NCBI GenBank assembly: GCA_016291405.1
Contig: JAEEXG010000005.1
Coordinates: forward strand, 34,553-98,552
Direction: 5' to 3'
DNA length: 64,000 nt
Source: Lachnospiraceae bacterium
GTDB taxonomy: Bacteria > Bacillota > Clostridia > Lachnospirales > Lachnospiraceae
Shown here: one piece after another, positions 34,866 through 43,687 of the stretch
Numbering within the stretch: position 1 is the stretch's first letter
Layout of the letters: each line of letters begins with the position of its first letter
The notes under the pieces: model-generated
Seen by the model: only the letters and a program-made list of their open reading frames with translations
The model's database searches: none
What the model was told of the DNA's origin: nothing
Position numbers and translations under genes: made by a program

Positions 34866-34908
34866 AAAAAACAAAGCCCCTCTTCTTATTAGGCAAAGAG
34901 GGGCTTTT
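34866..34908 (-). terminator. Terminator of the rhamnose operon
   Basis: AAAGCCCCTCTT and AAGAGGGGCTTT form a 12-pair stem. On the minus strand it is followed by GTTTTTT. Confidence 0.92.
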
Positions 34909-34927
34909 AACATAAAAGGAGATTATT

Positions 34928-35749
34928 CTATTTTTCGTATAAGAATTCTTCGGGAAGGTTAACGTTAAAGTCTTTAGCAAGGCTTCTAAAGTTATCGGGA
35001 GTAATTGTCTGAAGCTTCTTAGGTGACATAGACAATACTTTAACCAAAATCTCTGCTGCCTTTTCTGCGGTATGCATAAGTCCGAAGGTGATATCAAAAT
35101 CGGGGCCTGCCGCAAACATTCCGTGATGTGCCCATACAGCAAGATCGTACTTTTCCATAAGCTTTGATGTAGCTACGGCAATATCTCTTCCGCCGGGAAC
35201 CATCCAGTTAACAACGCCTACTCCGTCAGGGAACACTACAGGACACTCTGTTGCCATTTCCCAAAGTTCTCTTGTAAATACCTTATCTTCCAAAGGAAGC
35301 ACAAAGGTAAGCGCAATCATGTTTGTGGTGTGAGCATGGTAGATAACTCTGTAATCAGGATTAATCTTTACTTTAACTTCATGATTCATTAAGTGACTGG
35401 GAAGCTCTGATGTGGGTCTTCCTCCGTTTACAAGTCCCCATACTATACGATAGTTTTCACCCTTATCGTCAAGCTCAATCATACAGATTGAATCTTCGGG
35501 ATCCAAAATTACGTTTCTAAAAAACTTTCCGCTTCCTGTAACTAAGAAATACTCGTTCTTAAGCCCGGGTACGTTTGTGCCGATAGGCTTCCATTCGCCT
35601 GCTTTAAAGTTTTCTTTTACGCTTTCAACCTCTTCCTTTTTTACACGGTAAGAAAGGTTTCCGCCGTTTCTTTCATGCCAGCCAAGCTTCCATCCGTCGT
35701 CAGCCATGGCACAAAAGTCTTTTACAAATTTTGCATCAGTGAATTTCAT
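34928..35749 (-). CDS. rhaD: L-rhamnulose-1-phosphate aldolase
   Basis: This 273-residue class II aldolase splits rhamnulose-1-phosphate into DHAP and L-lactaldehyde. Zinc ligands are in VIYHAHTTNMIAL and VWAHHGMFAAGPD. The N-terminal GWHERNGGNLSYR is the typical substrate loop. It is the last gene of the rhaB-rhaA-rhaD operon, six bases after rhaA. Confidence 0.97.
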   Translation of the reverse strand: MKFTDAKFVKDFCAMADDGWKLGWHERNGGNLSYRVKKEEVESVKENFKAGEWKPIGTNVPGLKNEYFLVTGSGKFFRNVILDPEDSICMIELDDKGENYRIVWGLVNGGRPTSELPSHLMNHEVKVKINPDYRVIYHAHTTNMIALTFVLPLEDKVFTRELWEMATECPVVFPDGVGVVNWMVPGGRDIAVATSKLMEKYDLAVWAHHGMFAAGPDFDITFGLMHTAEKAAEILVKVLSMSPKKLQTITPDNFRSLAKDFNVNLPEEFLYEK

Positions 35750-35755
35750 ATAACA

Positions 35756-37003
35756 TTACCTCTTTGATAAAACTTCTTTTTCATATTTTTCAACTTCATC
35801 GTAGAAAGAAAAATCATCGACTGTGTTTTCACGTCTTAAATATTCTTCCCATACGTCTCCGAAAGGAAGGGTCTTTACAGCTTCAAAAGTAGCCATAAGT
35901 CTTCCGAATTCCGCATTGTCCTGAAGCTTTTTAAGCTCATCGTTTGGAGTAAGCATAGCATTAAGTAAAGCTTTTTGCCATGATCTAAAACCTGTTGCCC
36001 AGGCGCTTACTCTGTTAATACTTGCATCAAAATAGTCTAAAGCCATGTAAACTCTGTTTAAAGCATTGCATCTTACTATTTCTTTTGCCATTTCCTTTGT
36101 TTCATCATCAAAAAGCACTACATGGTCTGAATCCCAACGAACGGGACGGGTGATGTGAAGTGCGATTTCATCAAAGAAGCAAAGAAGAGTGGGAATCTTG
36201 TCAGATACCACTTCTGTAGGATGATAGTGACCGTTATCCATTAAAGGAAGACATCCGTCATGAGATGCTGCAAAGCTTAAGGCAAACTCTGCGCTTCCTG
36301 CTGTATAAGATTCTACACCGATACCAAATACCTTTGATTCTACGGTTACTTTAACCAAATTCTTATCAAAGGGCTCTTTTAAGATTTCTTCGATTGATTC
36401 TTTATATCTGAGTCTCGGAGCCATTCTGTCTGCGGGGATATCCTTATATCCGTCCCCTGTCCAGATATTCATAACGCAGGGAATACCGGTTTCTTTGGCA
36501 AAATATTCGGATATTCTTATGCAGGCTTTACCGTGCTCAATCCAGAATCTTCTTGTCTCTTCATCGGGGCTTGAAAGTGTAAGGCCGTCTTTTACTTTGT
36601 CATGAGAAAAGAAAGTGGGGTTAAAGTCAATTCCCATGCCGTGTTTCTTTGCAAAATCAACCCAGGGCTTAAAGTGCTTGGGAGCAATCTTGTCTCTGTC
36701 TACAAATTCGCCTTTTTCAAATATAGCATAGCAGGCATGAAGGTTTAACTTCTTTTTGCCGGGAGTTAAGCGCATAACTTCTTCCATATCCTGCATAAGT
36801 TCTTCGGGAGTGGTGGCTTTTCCGGGATAATTACCGGTTGTCTGAATACCCCCTGTTAAAGGGCCGTCATGGTCAAAGCCCGCAACGTCGTCACCCTGCC
36901 AGCAATGAAGGGAAACGGGAACGTTTTTTAAGGTTTCTAAAACCGCTTCTGTGTCGATACCTATCTTTTTGTACTTTTCTTTTGCTGATTCGTAGTTTGT
37001 CAT
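35756..37003 (-). CDS. rhaA: L-rhamnose isomerase
   Basis: This 415-residue enzyme converts L-rhamnose to L-rhamnulose. The family segments SLHCWQGDDVAGFD, NLHACYAI, IDFNPTFFSHDK and DNGHYHPTEVVSDK carry the metal and substrate residues. It is the middle gene of the rha operon, three bases after rhaB. Confidence 0.98.
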   Translation of the reverse strand: MTNYESAKEKYKKIGIDTEAVLETLKNVPVSLHCWQGDDVAGFDHDGPLTGGIQTTGNYPGKATTPEELMQDMEEVMRLTPGKKKLNLHACYAIFEKGEFVDRDKIAPKHFKPWVDFAKKHGMGIDFNPTFFSHDKVKDGLTLSSPDEETRRFWIEHGKACIRISEYFAKETGIPCVMNIWTGDGYKDIPADRMAPRLRYKESIEEILKEPFDKNLVKVTVESKVFGIGVESYTAGSAEFALSFAASHDGCLPLMDNGHYHPTEVVSDKIPTLLCFFDEIALHITRPVRWDSDHVVLFDDETKEMAKEIVRCNALNRVYMALDYFDASINRVSAWATGFRSWQKALLNAMLTPNDELKKLQDNAEFGRLMATFEAVKTLPFGDVWEEYLRRENTVDDFSFYDEVEKYEKEVLSKR

Positions 37004-37005
37004 TC

Positions 37006-38406
37006 TTATTCTCCTATCTTCTTTATTTCAAAAGAATCAAATATAAGTTTCTTTGCTTCCGTAATATCTTTAATGTCTCCCTGGGAGATCATTGAAACCA
37101 CAATGTTTCCGATGGCGGTTGCTTCCGTAGGGCCTGCGTATACATCCTTACCTGTTTCTTCTTTTGTAAGTTTGTTTAAAAAGTCTGCGTTTGACCCTCC
37201 GCCCACAATGTTTATGGCGTCATATGTAACGCCTGTAATTTCTTCGATTTCTTTGATGGTGTCTGCATAACACTTAGCCAATGACCTATAGATTACTCTT
37301 GCAAGCTCATATATATCCTTAGGCTCTCTTTGTCCCGATTCTTTGCAAGCATCGGTTACTTCTAAAGTCATGCTCTTTGGTGCCAGGAATCTTTGATCGT
37401 TTGCATCAACTATTGAGTCAATATCGCACTCTGCCGCTTTTTTACATATTTCATCAAAAGATAAATTCGGTGCGATTTCGTTCTTTACTGATTGAATCAT
37501 CCAAAGGCCCATAATGTTTTTTAAGAATCTAAACTTATAGTTAAAGCCGCCTTCGTTGGTAAAATTACCTTTCTTTGCAATGCTTGAACAGTTTGCTTTA
37601 TCTAAAACCGTTCCCATTAATGACCAGGTTCCTGAACTTATATATACGTGCTTGTCTGCTAAGCTTGGAACACTTACAACGGCCGATGCCGTATCATGAG
37701 AAGCTACGGCTATTACTTTTGAAGAAAAGCCCACTTCTTTTTTAATATCTTCTTTAAAGTTACCTATAAAGGTGCCGGGAGTAACTATCTCTTTAAATAT
37801 CTTTTCAGGATACCCAAGAAGTTTTATAAGCTCATAATCCCAGTCCTTTGTATCAGGATTTACAAGCTGACCCGTGGTGGCGTTTGTGTACTCCTGCTTT
37901 TTTACGCCGCTAAGTAAAAAGTTAAAGTAATCGGGCATCATAAGCATTGAATCAGCTTTATTTAATTCACCCGGCTTTCTTACCTTTAAAGCCATTAGCT
38001 GATAGATTGTGTTAAATAACTGCTTTTGAATGCCGGTTCTTTTATAAAGGTCATCTTCAGAAATATATTTATAAACTTCTTTGTCCATGCCGTTAGTACG
38101 CTTATCTCTGTAACATACGGCATTTCCGATTCTTTTATCCTTTTCATCAAGAAGAACAAAATCTACGCCCCAGGTGTCTATTCCAACACACTTAGGGATT
38201 TTGCCTATCTCTTTACACTTCTTTAGGCCTTTAATTATTTCTTTAAAGAGCCTGTCTACATCCCATGTTGCCTCATCCGATGATTCATCCATGAAGTTTT
38301 TAAACCTGTAGACTTCTTCCATCTTAAGCTTTCCTTCTTCAAGCCATGAAAGAATATGTCTTCCTGAAGAAGCGCCTATGTCTATACCCAAATAATAGTC
38401 ACTCAT
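37006..38406 (-). CDS. rhaB: Rhamnulokinase
   Basis: This 466-residue FGGY kinase phosphorylates L-rhamnulose. The ATP-phosphate motif is YLGIDIGASSGRHIL, the catalytic Asp lies in GIDTWGVDFVLLD, and a second phosphate loop is NIVGGGSNADFLNKL. The start is ATG 38406 rather than 38412, because GGAG is seven bases upstream of the former. It leads the operon; a TGATATACT promoter lies at 38444-38452. Confidence 0.97.
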   Translation of the reverse strand: MSDYYLGIDIGASSGRHILSWLEEGKLKMEEVYRFKNFMDESSDEATWDVDRLFKEIIKGLKKCKEIGKIPKCVGIDTWGVDFVLLDEKDKRIGNAVCYRDKRTNGMDKEVYKYISEDDLYKRTGIQKQLFNTIYQLMALKVRKPGELNKADSMLMMPDYFNFLLSGVKKQEYTNATTGQLVNPDTKDWDYELIKLLGYPEKIFKEIVTPGTFIGNFKEDIKKEVGFSSKVIAVASHDTASAVVSVPSLADKHVYISSGTWSLMGTVLDKANCSSIAKKGNFTNEGGFNYKFRFLKNIMGLWMIQSVKNEIAPNLSFDEICKKAAECDIDSIVDANDQRFLAPKSMTLEVTDACKESGQREPKDIYELARVIYRSLAKCYADTIKEIEEITGVTYDAINIVGGGSNADFLNKLTKEETGKDVYAGPTEATAIGNIVVSMISQGDIKDITEAKKLIFDSFEIKKIGE

Positions 38407-38443
38407 TTGCATTCTCCGATTGCTTAGAATTCTTGTTTCTTTA

Positions 38444-38452
38444 AGTATATCA
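38444..38452 (-). promoter_or_regulatory. Extended -10 promoter of the rhamnose operon
   Basis: TGATATACT on the minus strand forms an extended -10 (TATACT at 38444-38449) about 38 bases before the rhaB ATG. The -35 is weak. Confidence 0.5.
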
Positions 38453-38466
38453 AAGAGTCAAAGACA

Positions 38467-38501
38467 AATAAAAGGACATCTCTTGTAAAAAAAGATGTCC
38501 T
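38467..38501 (-). terminator. Terminator of the orphan binding-protein gene
   Basis: AGGACATC and GATGTCCT form an eight-pair stem, with TTTTATTTG after it on the minus strand. The 12-base loop is T-rich. Confidence 0.75.
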
Positions 38502-38512
38502 CATTTGCAAAT

Positions 38513-40108
38513 TTACTTACCTACTTCAGTATTAACTTTATCTATAATTCTTTCCAGTCCTTTTTCTTTGTACTCATCAATTATGGTGTTCCAAAGCTCT
38601 TCAACAGGCTCGGGGCCTACAAGCATGCGACTGAAAATGTTGTTTAAGTCTATATTAAAATCCGTTCCCATTTCAAAGAACTTAAGGCTGCATTCATCAC
38701 TGTATTCGGGAACCTTTACTTGCCTTGCCTTTGAAACTCTCTCTTCATCCTTTAGGGCATACTCGTTTGGAACAATGTTTGGATATCTGTAGGTATTTAG
38801 ATTTCCGTAATTCCAGCAAACCAGATAAGAAAAGGTTTTAATGCTTGGAAACATTTCGGAAGGTGTCACACCTTCTATTAACTCAATGCTCTTATCTTCC
38901 GCTATCTTGTATGACTCATTTTCTATTCCGAAATTCGATAAAAGAGTTCCTTCTTCAGAAAGAAGGTAATCATATATAGCTAAAATTCTTTCAAGTTTTT
39001 CATCTGAAACATTGGCGTTTATGTAGGTTTCACTCCATGCATAATCCCATACAGGATAATAAAGCTCTCCGTTAACATCAGGCATAAGTTCTAGGTATTT
39101 AACGTCATCCCAAAACTCACTTCCGTTTGTTTCTTTCCAGAACCTTCCAATGTTTTCGTAAAGCTTTGTGTTGCTTAAGCCTCCGTCAATGCAGATTGCG
39201 GCGCTCTTTCCGTTTAAAAACTTTTCTTCTGCCTGAGAAGTGGTCACAAGCAAAATGTCCTTTTCAATGGTGCCTTCATCGTACATATCTCTGATTAAGT
39301 GCCATGTGGGAAGAGCATCTTCCCCAAGTTCTTTTCCGGCAAACAAAGCAGGCACGTATCTTCCGTTTGAATTAACCCAGTAAAACCTCGAGCCCCCGCT
39401 TGAAGCAAGAGGAATACTGTAATCAACCAATAATCCTTCAAGCATGGTGTAGCCCTTTGCGGTCATACCCTGAATATGCTTTCCTTCGGGATCTTTTTGA
39501 ATTATGGTCTGAATCATTTCTCTGAATTCATCCCAGTTTTCAGGTTCTTTCTCAATTCCTGCTTTCTTAGCCAAATCCCATCTGTAAATTATGGTTCTGT
39601 CTTTTGTGGTCTCAGCCTGCTCAGAATAAGTCTGTCTGAAAATACAATATGCTTTGTCTCCCACTTTGCAGGATTCAAGCTCCGGAGAATCCATATATCT
39701 TGAAAGGTTTGGATACTTAGATAAGTCTGAGGGTATATCATGAAGCAATCCTGATTTTACAAAATCAAGATAATTGTTTTCAAATCGATAAGCTCCCGCA
39801 AATACGTCCGGCAACTGCCCCGATTCGCTCCACTGAATGATTTTATTGTAATAATCATCCCATGTTACATTTACGGGAACAAAGGTTACATTGAATTTAT
39901 CTTCTATCCTTTTTAAAACCTTATCGTTTTCCCTGTCTGAAAAGGCATCGTCAATCAGCCAATAAGAAAGCGAAATATCCAAATGAGTATCATACTCGGA
40001 CACTTTTTTATTTTCATTTACATTCTTTTGATTTTTTAACCCGGCACAGCCTGTAAGTCCTAACACCAAAGAAAGAACACAGGCGCACATTACATATGTT
40101 TTTTTCAT
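38513..40108 (-). CDS. Orphan carbohydrate-binding lipoprotein of an ABC importer
   Basis: This 531-residue lipoprotein has signal MKKTYVMCACVLSLVLG and lipobox LTGC. It follows the SBP fold of large CUT1 proteins of the LplA/YtcQ kind: ADAFSDREN-type start, FNVTFVPVNVTWDDYYNKI and IIYRWDLAKKAGIEKEPENWDEF. It binds an oligosaccharide outside the membrane. No permease is adjacent. Terminators flank it on both sides, so it is an independent unit between the rha operon and the large glycan locus, and may serve one of the nearby importers. Confidence 0.85.
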   Translation of the reverse strand: MKKTYVMCACVLSLVLGLTGCAGLKNQKNVNENKKVSEYDTHLDISLSYWLIDDAFSDRENDKVLKRIEDKFNVTFVPVNVTWDDYYNKIIQWSESGQLPDVFAGAYRFENNYLDFVKSGLLHDIPSDLSKYPNLSRYMDSPELESCKVGDKAYCIFRQTYSEQAETTKDRTIIYRWDLAKKAGIEKEPENWDEFREMIQTIIQKDPEGKHIQGMTAKGYTMLEGLLVDYSIPLASSGGSRFYWVNSNGRYVPALFAGKELGEDALPTWHLIRDMYDEGTIEKDILLVTTSQAEEKFLNGKSAAICIDGGLSNTKLYENIGRFWKETNGSEFWDDVKYLELMPDVNGELYYPVWDYAWSETYINANVSDEKLERILAIYDYLLSEEGTLLSNFGIENESYKIAEDKSIELIEGVTPSEMFPSIKTFSYLVCWNYGNLNTYRYPNIVPNEYALKDEERVSKARQVKVPEYSDECSLKFFEMGTDFNIDLNNIFSRMLVGPEPVEELWNTIIDEYKEKGLERIIDKVNTEVGK

Positions 40109-40157
40109 TTCCTTCCCCCGAATAAATATAAGTCTATTTTACTATAAGAGAGGCAAA

Positions 40158-40185
40158 ATAAAAAGACCGGCGCCATAAGCGCCGG
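40158..40185 (-). terminator. Terminator of the large glycan-transport locus
   Basis: CCGGCGC and GCGCCGG form a seven-pair GC stem with a five-base loop, followed on the minus strand by TCTTTTTATTTT. Confidence 0.9.
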
Positions 40186-40205
40186 CCCAAAAAAAGGGGA
40201 ATTTA

Positions 40206-41702
40206 TTATTCAGATTTCTCTTCGCCTTCAGCAGCTTCTGCTTCTTCGGCAGCCTTTACGATTTCCTGCATATCTGCATCGTAATCGTGTGTTTCAAGAT
40301 CTGAAATTGCAGCATCAATAAGTGACTGATACTTATCAAGTGCGGTCTGAGGTGTTGACTCGCCCTTAGCAATTTCTGAAACCATGTCGTTGATAGCTGT
40401 GTTAAGCTCTGAGAATCCGTTTACACTGTTAATTACAGCGATGCCGTTGTTGTAGATGTAAGAAACGTTTTCTACTGTTTCTGCATCGTCTGCCCAGCTT
40501 TCAAGCTGGTCTTCAAGTAAGTCATCCCATTCATCCTGAGTGTCAGCGATGTCTGTGATGAGGTTGTAGATTGTAGCTACTTCTTCAGGGTTTTCAATAC
40601 CGTTAAGCATGAAACGGCATCCGTTTTCTTTTCCGTAGCAAGACCAGTCTGTAGCGCTTGTTCCCTTAGGGAAAGGAACCCAGCCCCAGTCATCTGTCAT
40701 AGCTTCGCCTTCTTTGTTAAGGTAAGCGTATGAAATCCAGAACTCTTCAAGACACATCATGTATTTTCCGTCTCTGAAGTCCTTAATGAAGGAATCCCAT
40801 CCTTCTGTTGACCAGTCGATTGCATCTCTGAATTTAACGTTTGTTGTGAAGTCCTGCATAGCTGTCAAAGCTTCAACTACCTTAGGATCTGATAAGTCGA
40901 TCTTCATGCCTGCATCTGTCTTTTCAGCTACGTATGCATCGTTAGAGTAAAGGTAGCACCATCCAAGGTTTTCTCTTGCGTTGAAACCGTAGATATCGAT
41001 GTTACCGTCTGAATCTGTATCCTGGTTACCCTGGATAGCAACTTCCTTAAACTTATCCCAAGTCCATTCGCCATTCTTGTAAAGGTCGTAAAGGTTAGGT
41101 AAGCCGTACTTATCAAATAATGTCTTGTTCCAGAAAATACCGTATCTGATTTCAGGATCCTTAAGTAAGAAAGTATAGTTCTTTCCCTTGTAGAAGCCTG
41201 CATCAACTACGTCTGAACGCCACTTGTAATCAGAAAAGTCCATAACGCCAAGGTCGCTTACAGGATAAGCGATACCGCCTTCGATAAGTGAAGGAAGAAC
41301 CTTTGTGGTTACGGCATAACCGATATCACAAACAGGGTCACCGGCGAGAACTGATGTTACGTACTGATCTACGTAATTTCCGCCAAGGTCTACGAATTCA
41401 ATCTTACAATTGTAAGTTTTTTCAACATATGCAATTCTTTCTGCCAAAGCAGCTTCGATTGCGTTTTTGTTGGGGTCGGGAGTCATATCATAGTAAGAAC
41501 CGATTCTTACTACTCTTCCGCCGAAGTCGTATTCGGGTTCTTCAGGAGTTTCTTCAACTACTGAAGCTTCTTCTGTTGATTCAGAAACAGTTGTAGGTGT
41601 TTCAGATACAGATGCGGGCTTTGAGCCGCAGGCTGTGAGAGATAACACCATGGCAGATGAAAGTAATAAACCCACCAATCTCTTAGTTAATTGCTTTTTC
41701 AT
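40206..41702 (-). CDS. Sugar ABC importer binding lipoprotein
   Basis: This 498-residue protein has a signal peptide and lipobox LTAC, then a Thr/Glu/Ser-rich linker (26-55). The core has a type 1 SBP fold: GRVVRIGSYYDM, YNCKIEFVDLGGNY, VLAGDPVCDIGYAV and FLLKDPEIRYGIFWNK. The C-terminus is acidic. It is the last gene of the locus and is separated from its permeases by 100 bases with several small hairpins, a common way to raise binding-protein levels. Substrate unknown. Confidence 0.87.
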   Translation of the reverse strand: MKKQLTKRLVGLLLSSAMVLSLTACGSKPASVSETPTTVSESTEEASVVEETPEEPEYDFGGRVVRIGSYYDMTPDPNKNAIEAALAERIAYVEKTYNCKIEFVDLGGNYVDQYVTSVLAGDPVCDIGYAVTTKVLPSLIEGGIAYPVSDLGVMDFSDYKWRSDVVDAGFYKGKNYTFLLKDPEIRYGIFWNKTLFDKYGLPNLYDLYKNGEWTWDKFKEVAIQGNQDTDSDGNIDIYGFNARENLGWCYLYSNDAYVAEKTDAGMKIDLSDPKVVEALTAMQDFTTNVKFRDAIDWSTEGWDSFIKDFRDGKYMMCLEEFWISYAYLNKEGEAMTDDWGWVPFPKGTSATDWSCYGKENGCRFMLNGIENPEEVATIYNLITDIADTQDEWDDLLEDQLESWADDAETVENVSYIYNNGIAVINSVNGFSELNTAINDMVSEIAKGESTPQTALDKYQSLIDAAISDLETHDYDADMQEIVKAAEEAEAAEGEEKSE

Positions 41703-41802
41703 ATTATCCTCTTTCTGCGCCGTTTATATTGAGAAAGAATTGGGCGCTTTTTTCTTTCCCCCGGTTATCCGGCTGATATCGCCAATGGCGTATCATTCTT
41801 GG

Positions 41803-42762
41803 TTATCCCACTATACCCGATCTTTCTATGCCTTCCACAAAGGACTTTTGGCATATAAGATACAAAATGATAAGGGGAAGTATCATAAGCACTGTACCCG
41901 TGTTGTTCATCATGGATACAAAGCCCGGGCTTATAAAGTTCATGGAACCTCCGAAGCCCTCGTAGCTTGAGTAAATGTTTGCGGACAAATTGCTTAATAC
42001 GGATGCCATTACATGGTTCTTTGTTAAGAAAAGTCCTGAGTAGAAGGAATCTGTCCACTGCCATACAAATCCAAACAAGAAAACCGTAACCATCATGGGG
42101 ATGGCACTTGGAAGCATAATGGTAAAGAAAGTTCTAAGCTTTCCGCTTCCGTCAACAAATGCCGCTTCTTCAAGCTCTCTTGGCATTCCTTTAAAGAACT
42201 GCCTTAAAAGGTAAATATATAATCCGTTTCTTATACCCATGCAGGTTGCCGACTGGATATAGAAAGGAATAAGCGAATCTATAAGATTTACAGGGCTTCC
42301 TTTGATTGCCTTAAAGATTCCGAATATATCAAAGAATCTGTACTTCATAAACAAGGGAAGCATTATAATCTGCGGAGGCACGATAAGTGTAAGGATTACA
42401 CATCCAAACAAAAGCTTCTTAAAAGGGAATCTGAATCTTGCAAAGCCGTAAGCTGTTAATAGGCAAGAAAACAATTGAAGGAGTGATATTGTGGCTGAGA
42501 AAATGCCTGTTTTTATAAGCATCTTCCAGTACTCCATTCCGTCGATTGCCATCTTATAGTTTGTAAGATTTGGTGCCTTAGAAATGTATTTAACGCTTGC
42601 ATCGTAAAGGTCTGATTCACTCATAAAAGAAACACATATCTTTACGATTAATGGATGCAGTATCACATAACAGATACCGATGATTATTACCGCTCTTATT
42701 ACCGAAGAAAGGTTTCTTGCGATGCGGTACATATTAAATTTTGAACGAATGTTATCTTTCAT
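41803..42762 (-). CDS. Carbohydrate ABC importer permease (MalG type, second set)
   Basis: This 319-residue membrane protein has six helices and the EAA loop EEAAFVDGSGKLRTFFTIML, which docks the ATPase. It overlaps the upstream permease by 11 bases. The neighbour binding protein is 40206-41702. No ATPase gene lies in the locus, so a shared MsmX-type ATPase is assumed, as known for CUT1 systems in Firmicutes. Confidence 0.92.
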   Translation of the reverse strand: MKDNIRSKFNMYRIARNLSSVIRAVIIIGICYVILHPLIVKICVSFMSESDLYDASVKYISKAPNLTNYKMAIDGMEYWKMLIKTGIFSATISLLQLFSCLLTAYGFARFRFPFKKLLFGCVILTLIVPPQIIMLPLFMKYRFFDIFGIFKAIKGSPVNLIDSLIPFYIQSATCMGIRNGLYIYLLRQFFKGMPRELEEAAFVDGSGKLRTFFTIMLPSAIPMMVTVFLFGFVWQWTDSFYSGLFLTKNHVMASVLSNLSANIYSSYEGFGGSMNFISPGFVSMMNNTGTVLMILPLIILYLICQKSFVEGIERSGIVG

Positions 42763-43687
42763 CGTAATAAAATACCTTTCTTGAAATGAGCCATCCCGCT
42801 ATAAGGAGGATGATTGCGATACATACAAAATATATCCACGCCATGGCAGAACCAAAGCCATACTTGACTTCAGAGAATATGGTTGTTTTAATCTCATTCA
42901 TCATTTCGTTTGCTTCGTTTGTAAACATATCGATAATGGTGTACACACTGTTTACCAAAATCATGGGGCTTATCATGGGGAAAGTAATCTTCCAAAAGTT
43001 TTCCCATCCCGTTGCGCCTTCCATGCTGGAAGCTTCATAAAGTGAAGGTGAAATTGACTGTAGTCCCGCAAGGAAAATAAGTATCTGTACACCGGATGCC
43101 ACCACTATGTCGTATATACCGTTAACCGCTGTTGTAAGGTAAGAAATAATGGGCTTTGGAAGGTTTGTGTATTCCATCAAAAACCTTGAAACATTTAAAA
43201 AGTTTTCAAATTCCGAAGCATCCATGTTTACATCGCTTAGGGTTCTTACCAAAAGATCCGAGTTTTCAAGTCCAAAGACAACGCCGGATGTAAGTATTAC
43301 AGGTAAGAAGAAAACGCTTCTTGCAACCGCTCTTCCCTTAAACTTTTGATTTAAAAGTGTTGCCGCAAAGAAACTGAAAATTATAATAAGGGGCACTCTT
43401 ACAAGCATCGATAAAACCGAGTTAATAAGTAACATATTAAAATCAGGATCAATGGTAAGTGCTCTTAAATAGTGTTCCCAGCCGTTATTTGCTGCCTTGT
43501 GAAGCACATATCCCGTGCTTTCCACATCCATGTTTGAAAAGCTGAAGCGAACGGAATCTATAATCATGGGAAGGAAGATTCCAAAGAAACCGATGAGGAA
43601 AGGAAGTATAAACAATATTCCCCACACTGCTTCTTTGCCGGTTAAGGAAAGTCGTAATTTACCGTTTCGCCGTTTAAAGTAATTCAT
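42752..43687 (-). CDS. Carbohydrate ABC importer permease (MalF type, second set)
   Basis: This 311-residue permease has six helices, with the EAA loop YEASSMEGATGWENFWKITF. It forms a heterodimer with the MalG-type protein encoded after it. It begins directly before the DUF5696-like gene's stop (one base), so it is part of the same transcript. Confidence 0.92.
   Translation of the reverse strand: MNYFKRRNGKLRLSLTGKEAVWGILFILPFLIGFFGIFLPMIIDSVRFSFSNMDVESTGYVLHKAANNGWEHYLRALTIDPDFNMLLINSVLSMLVRVPLIIIFSFFAATLLNQKFKGRAVARSVFFLPVILTSGVVFGLENSDLLVRTLSDVNMDASEFENFLNVSRFLMEYTNLPKPIISYLTTAVNGIYDIVVASGVQILIFLAGLQSISPSLYEASSMEGATGWENFWKITFPMISPMILVNSVYTIIDMFTNEANEMMNEIKTTIFSEVKYGFGSAMAWIYFVCIAIILLIAGWLISRKVFYYDER

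Noticed and set aside
34928..38406. L-fuculose instead of L-rhamnulose pathway
   Set aside because: The isomerase, kinase and aldolase sequences fit the rhamnose forms, and the order rhaB-rhaA-rhaD supports this.
41288..41596. Plus-strand reading frame rich in Arg and Leu
   Set aside because: Antisense to a clear sugar-binding lipoprotein; the odd composition comes from complementing its codons.
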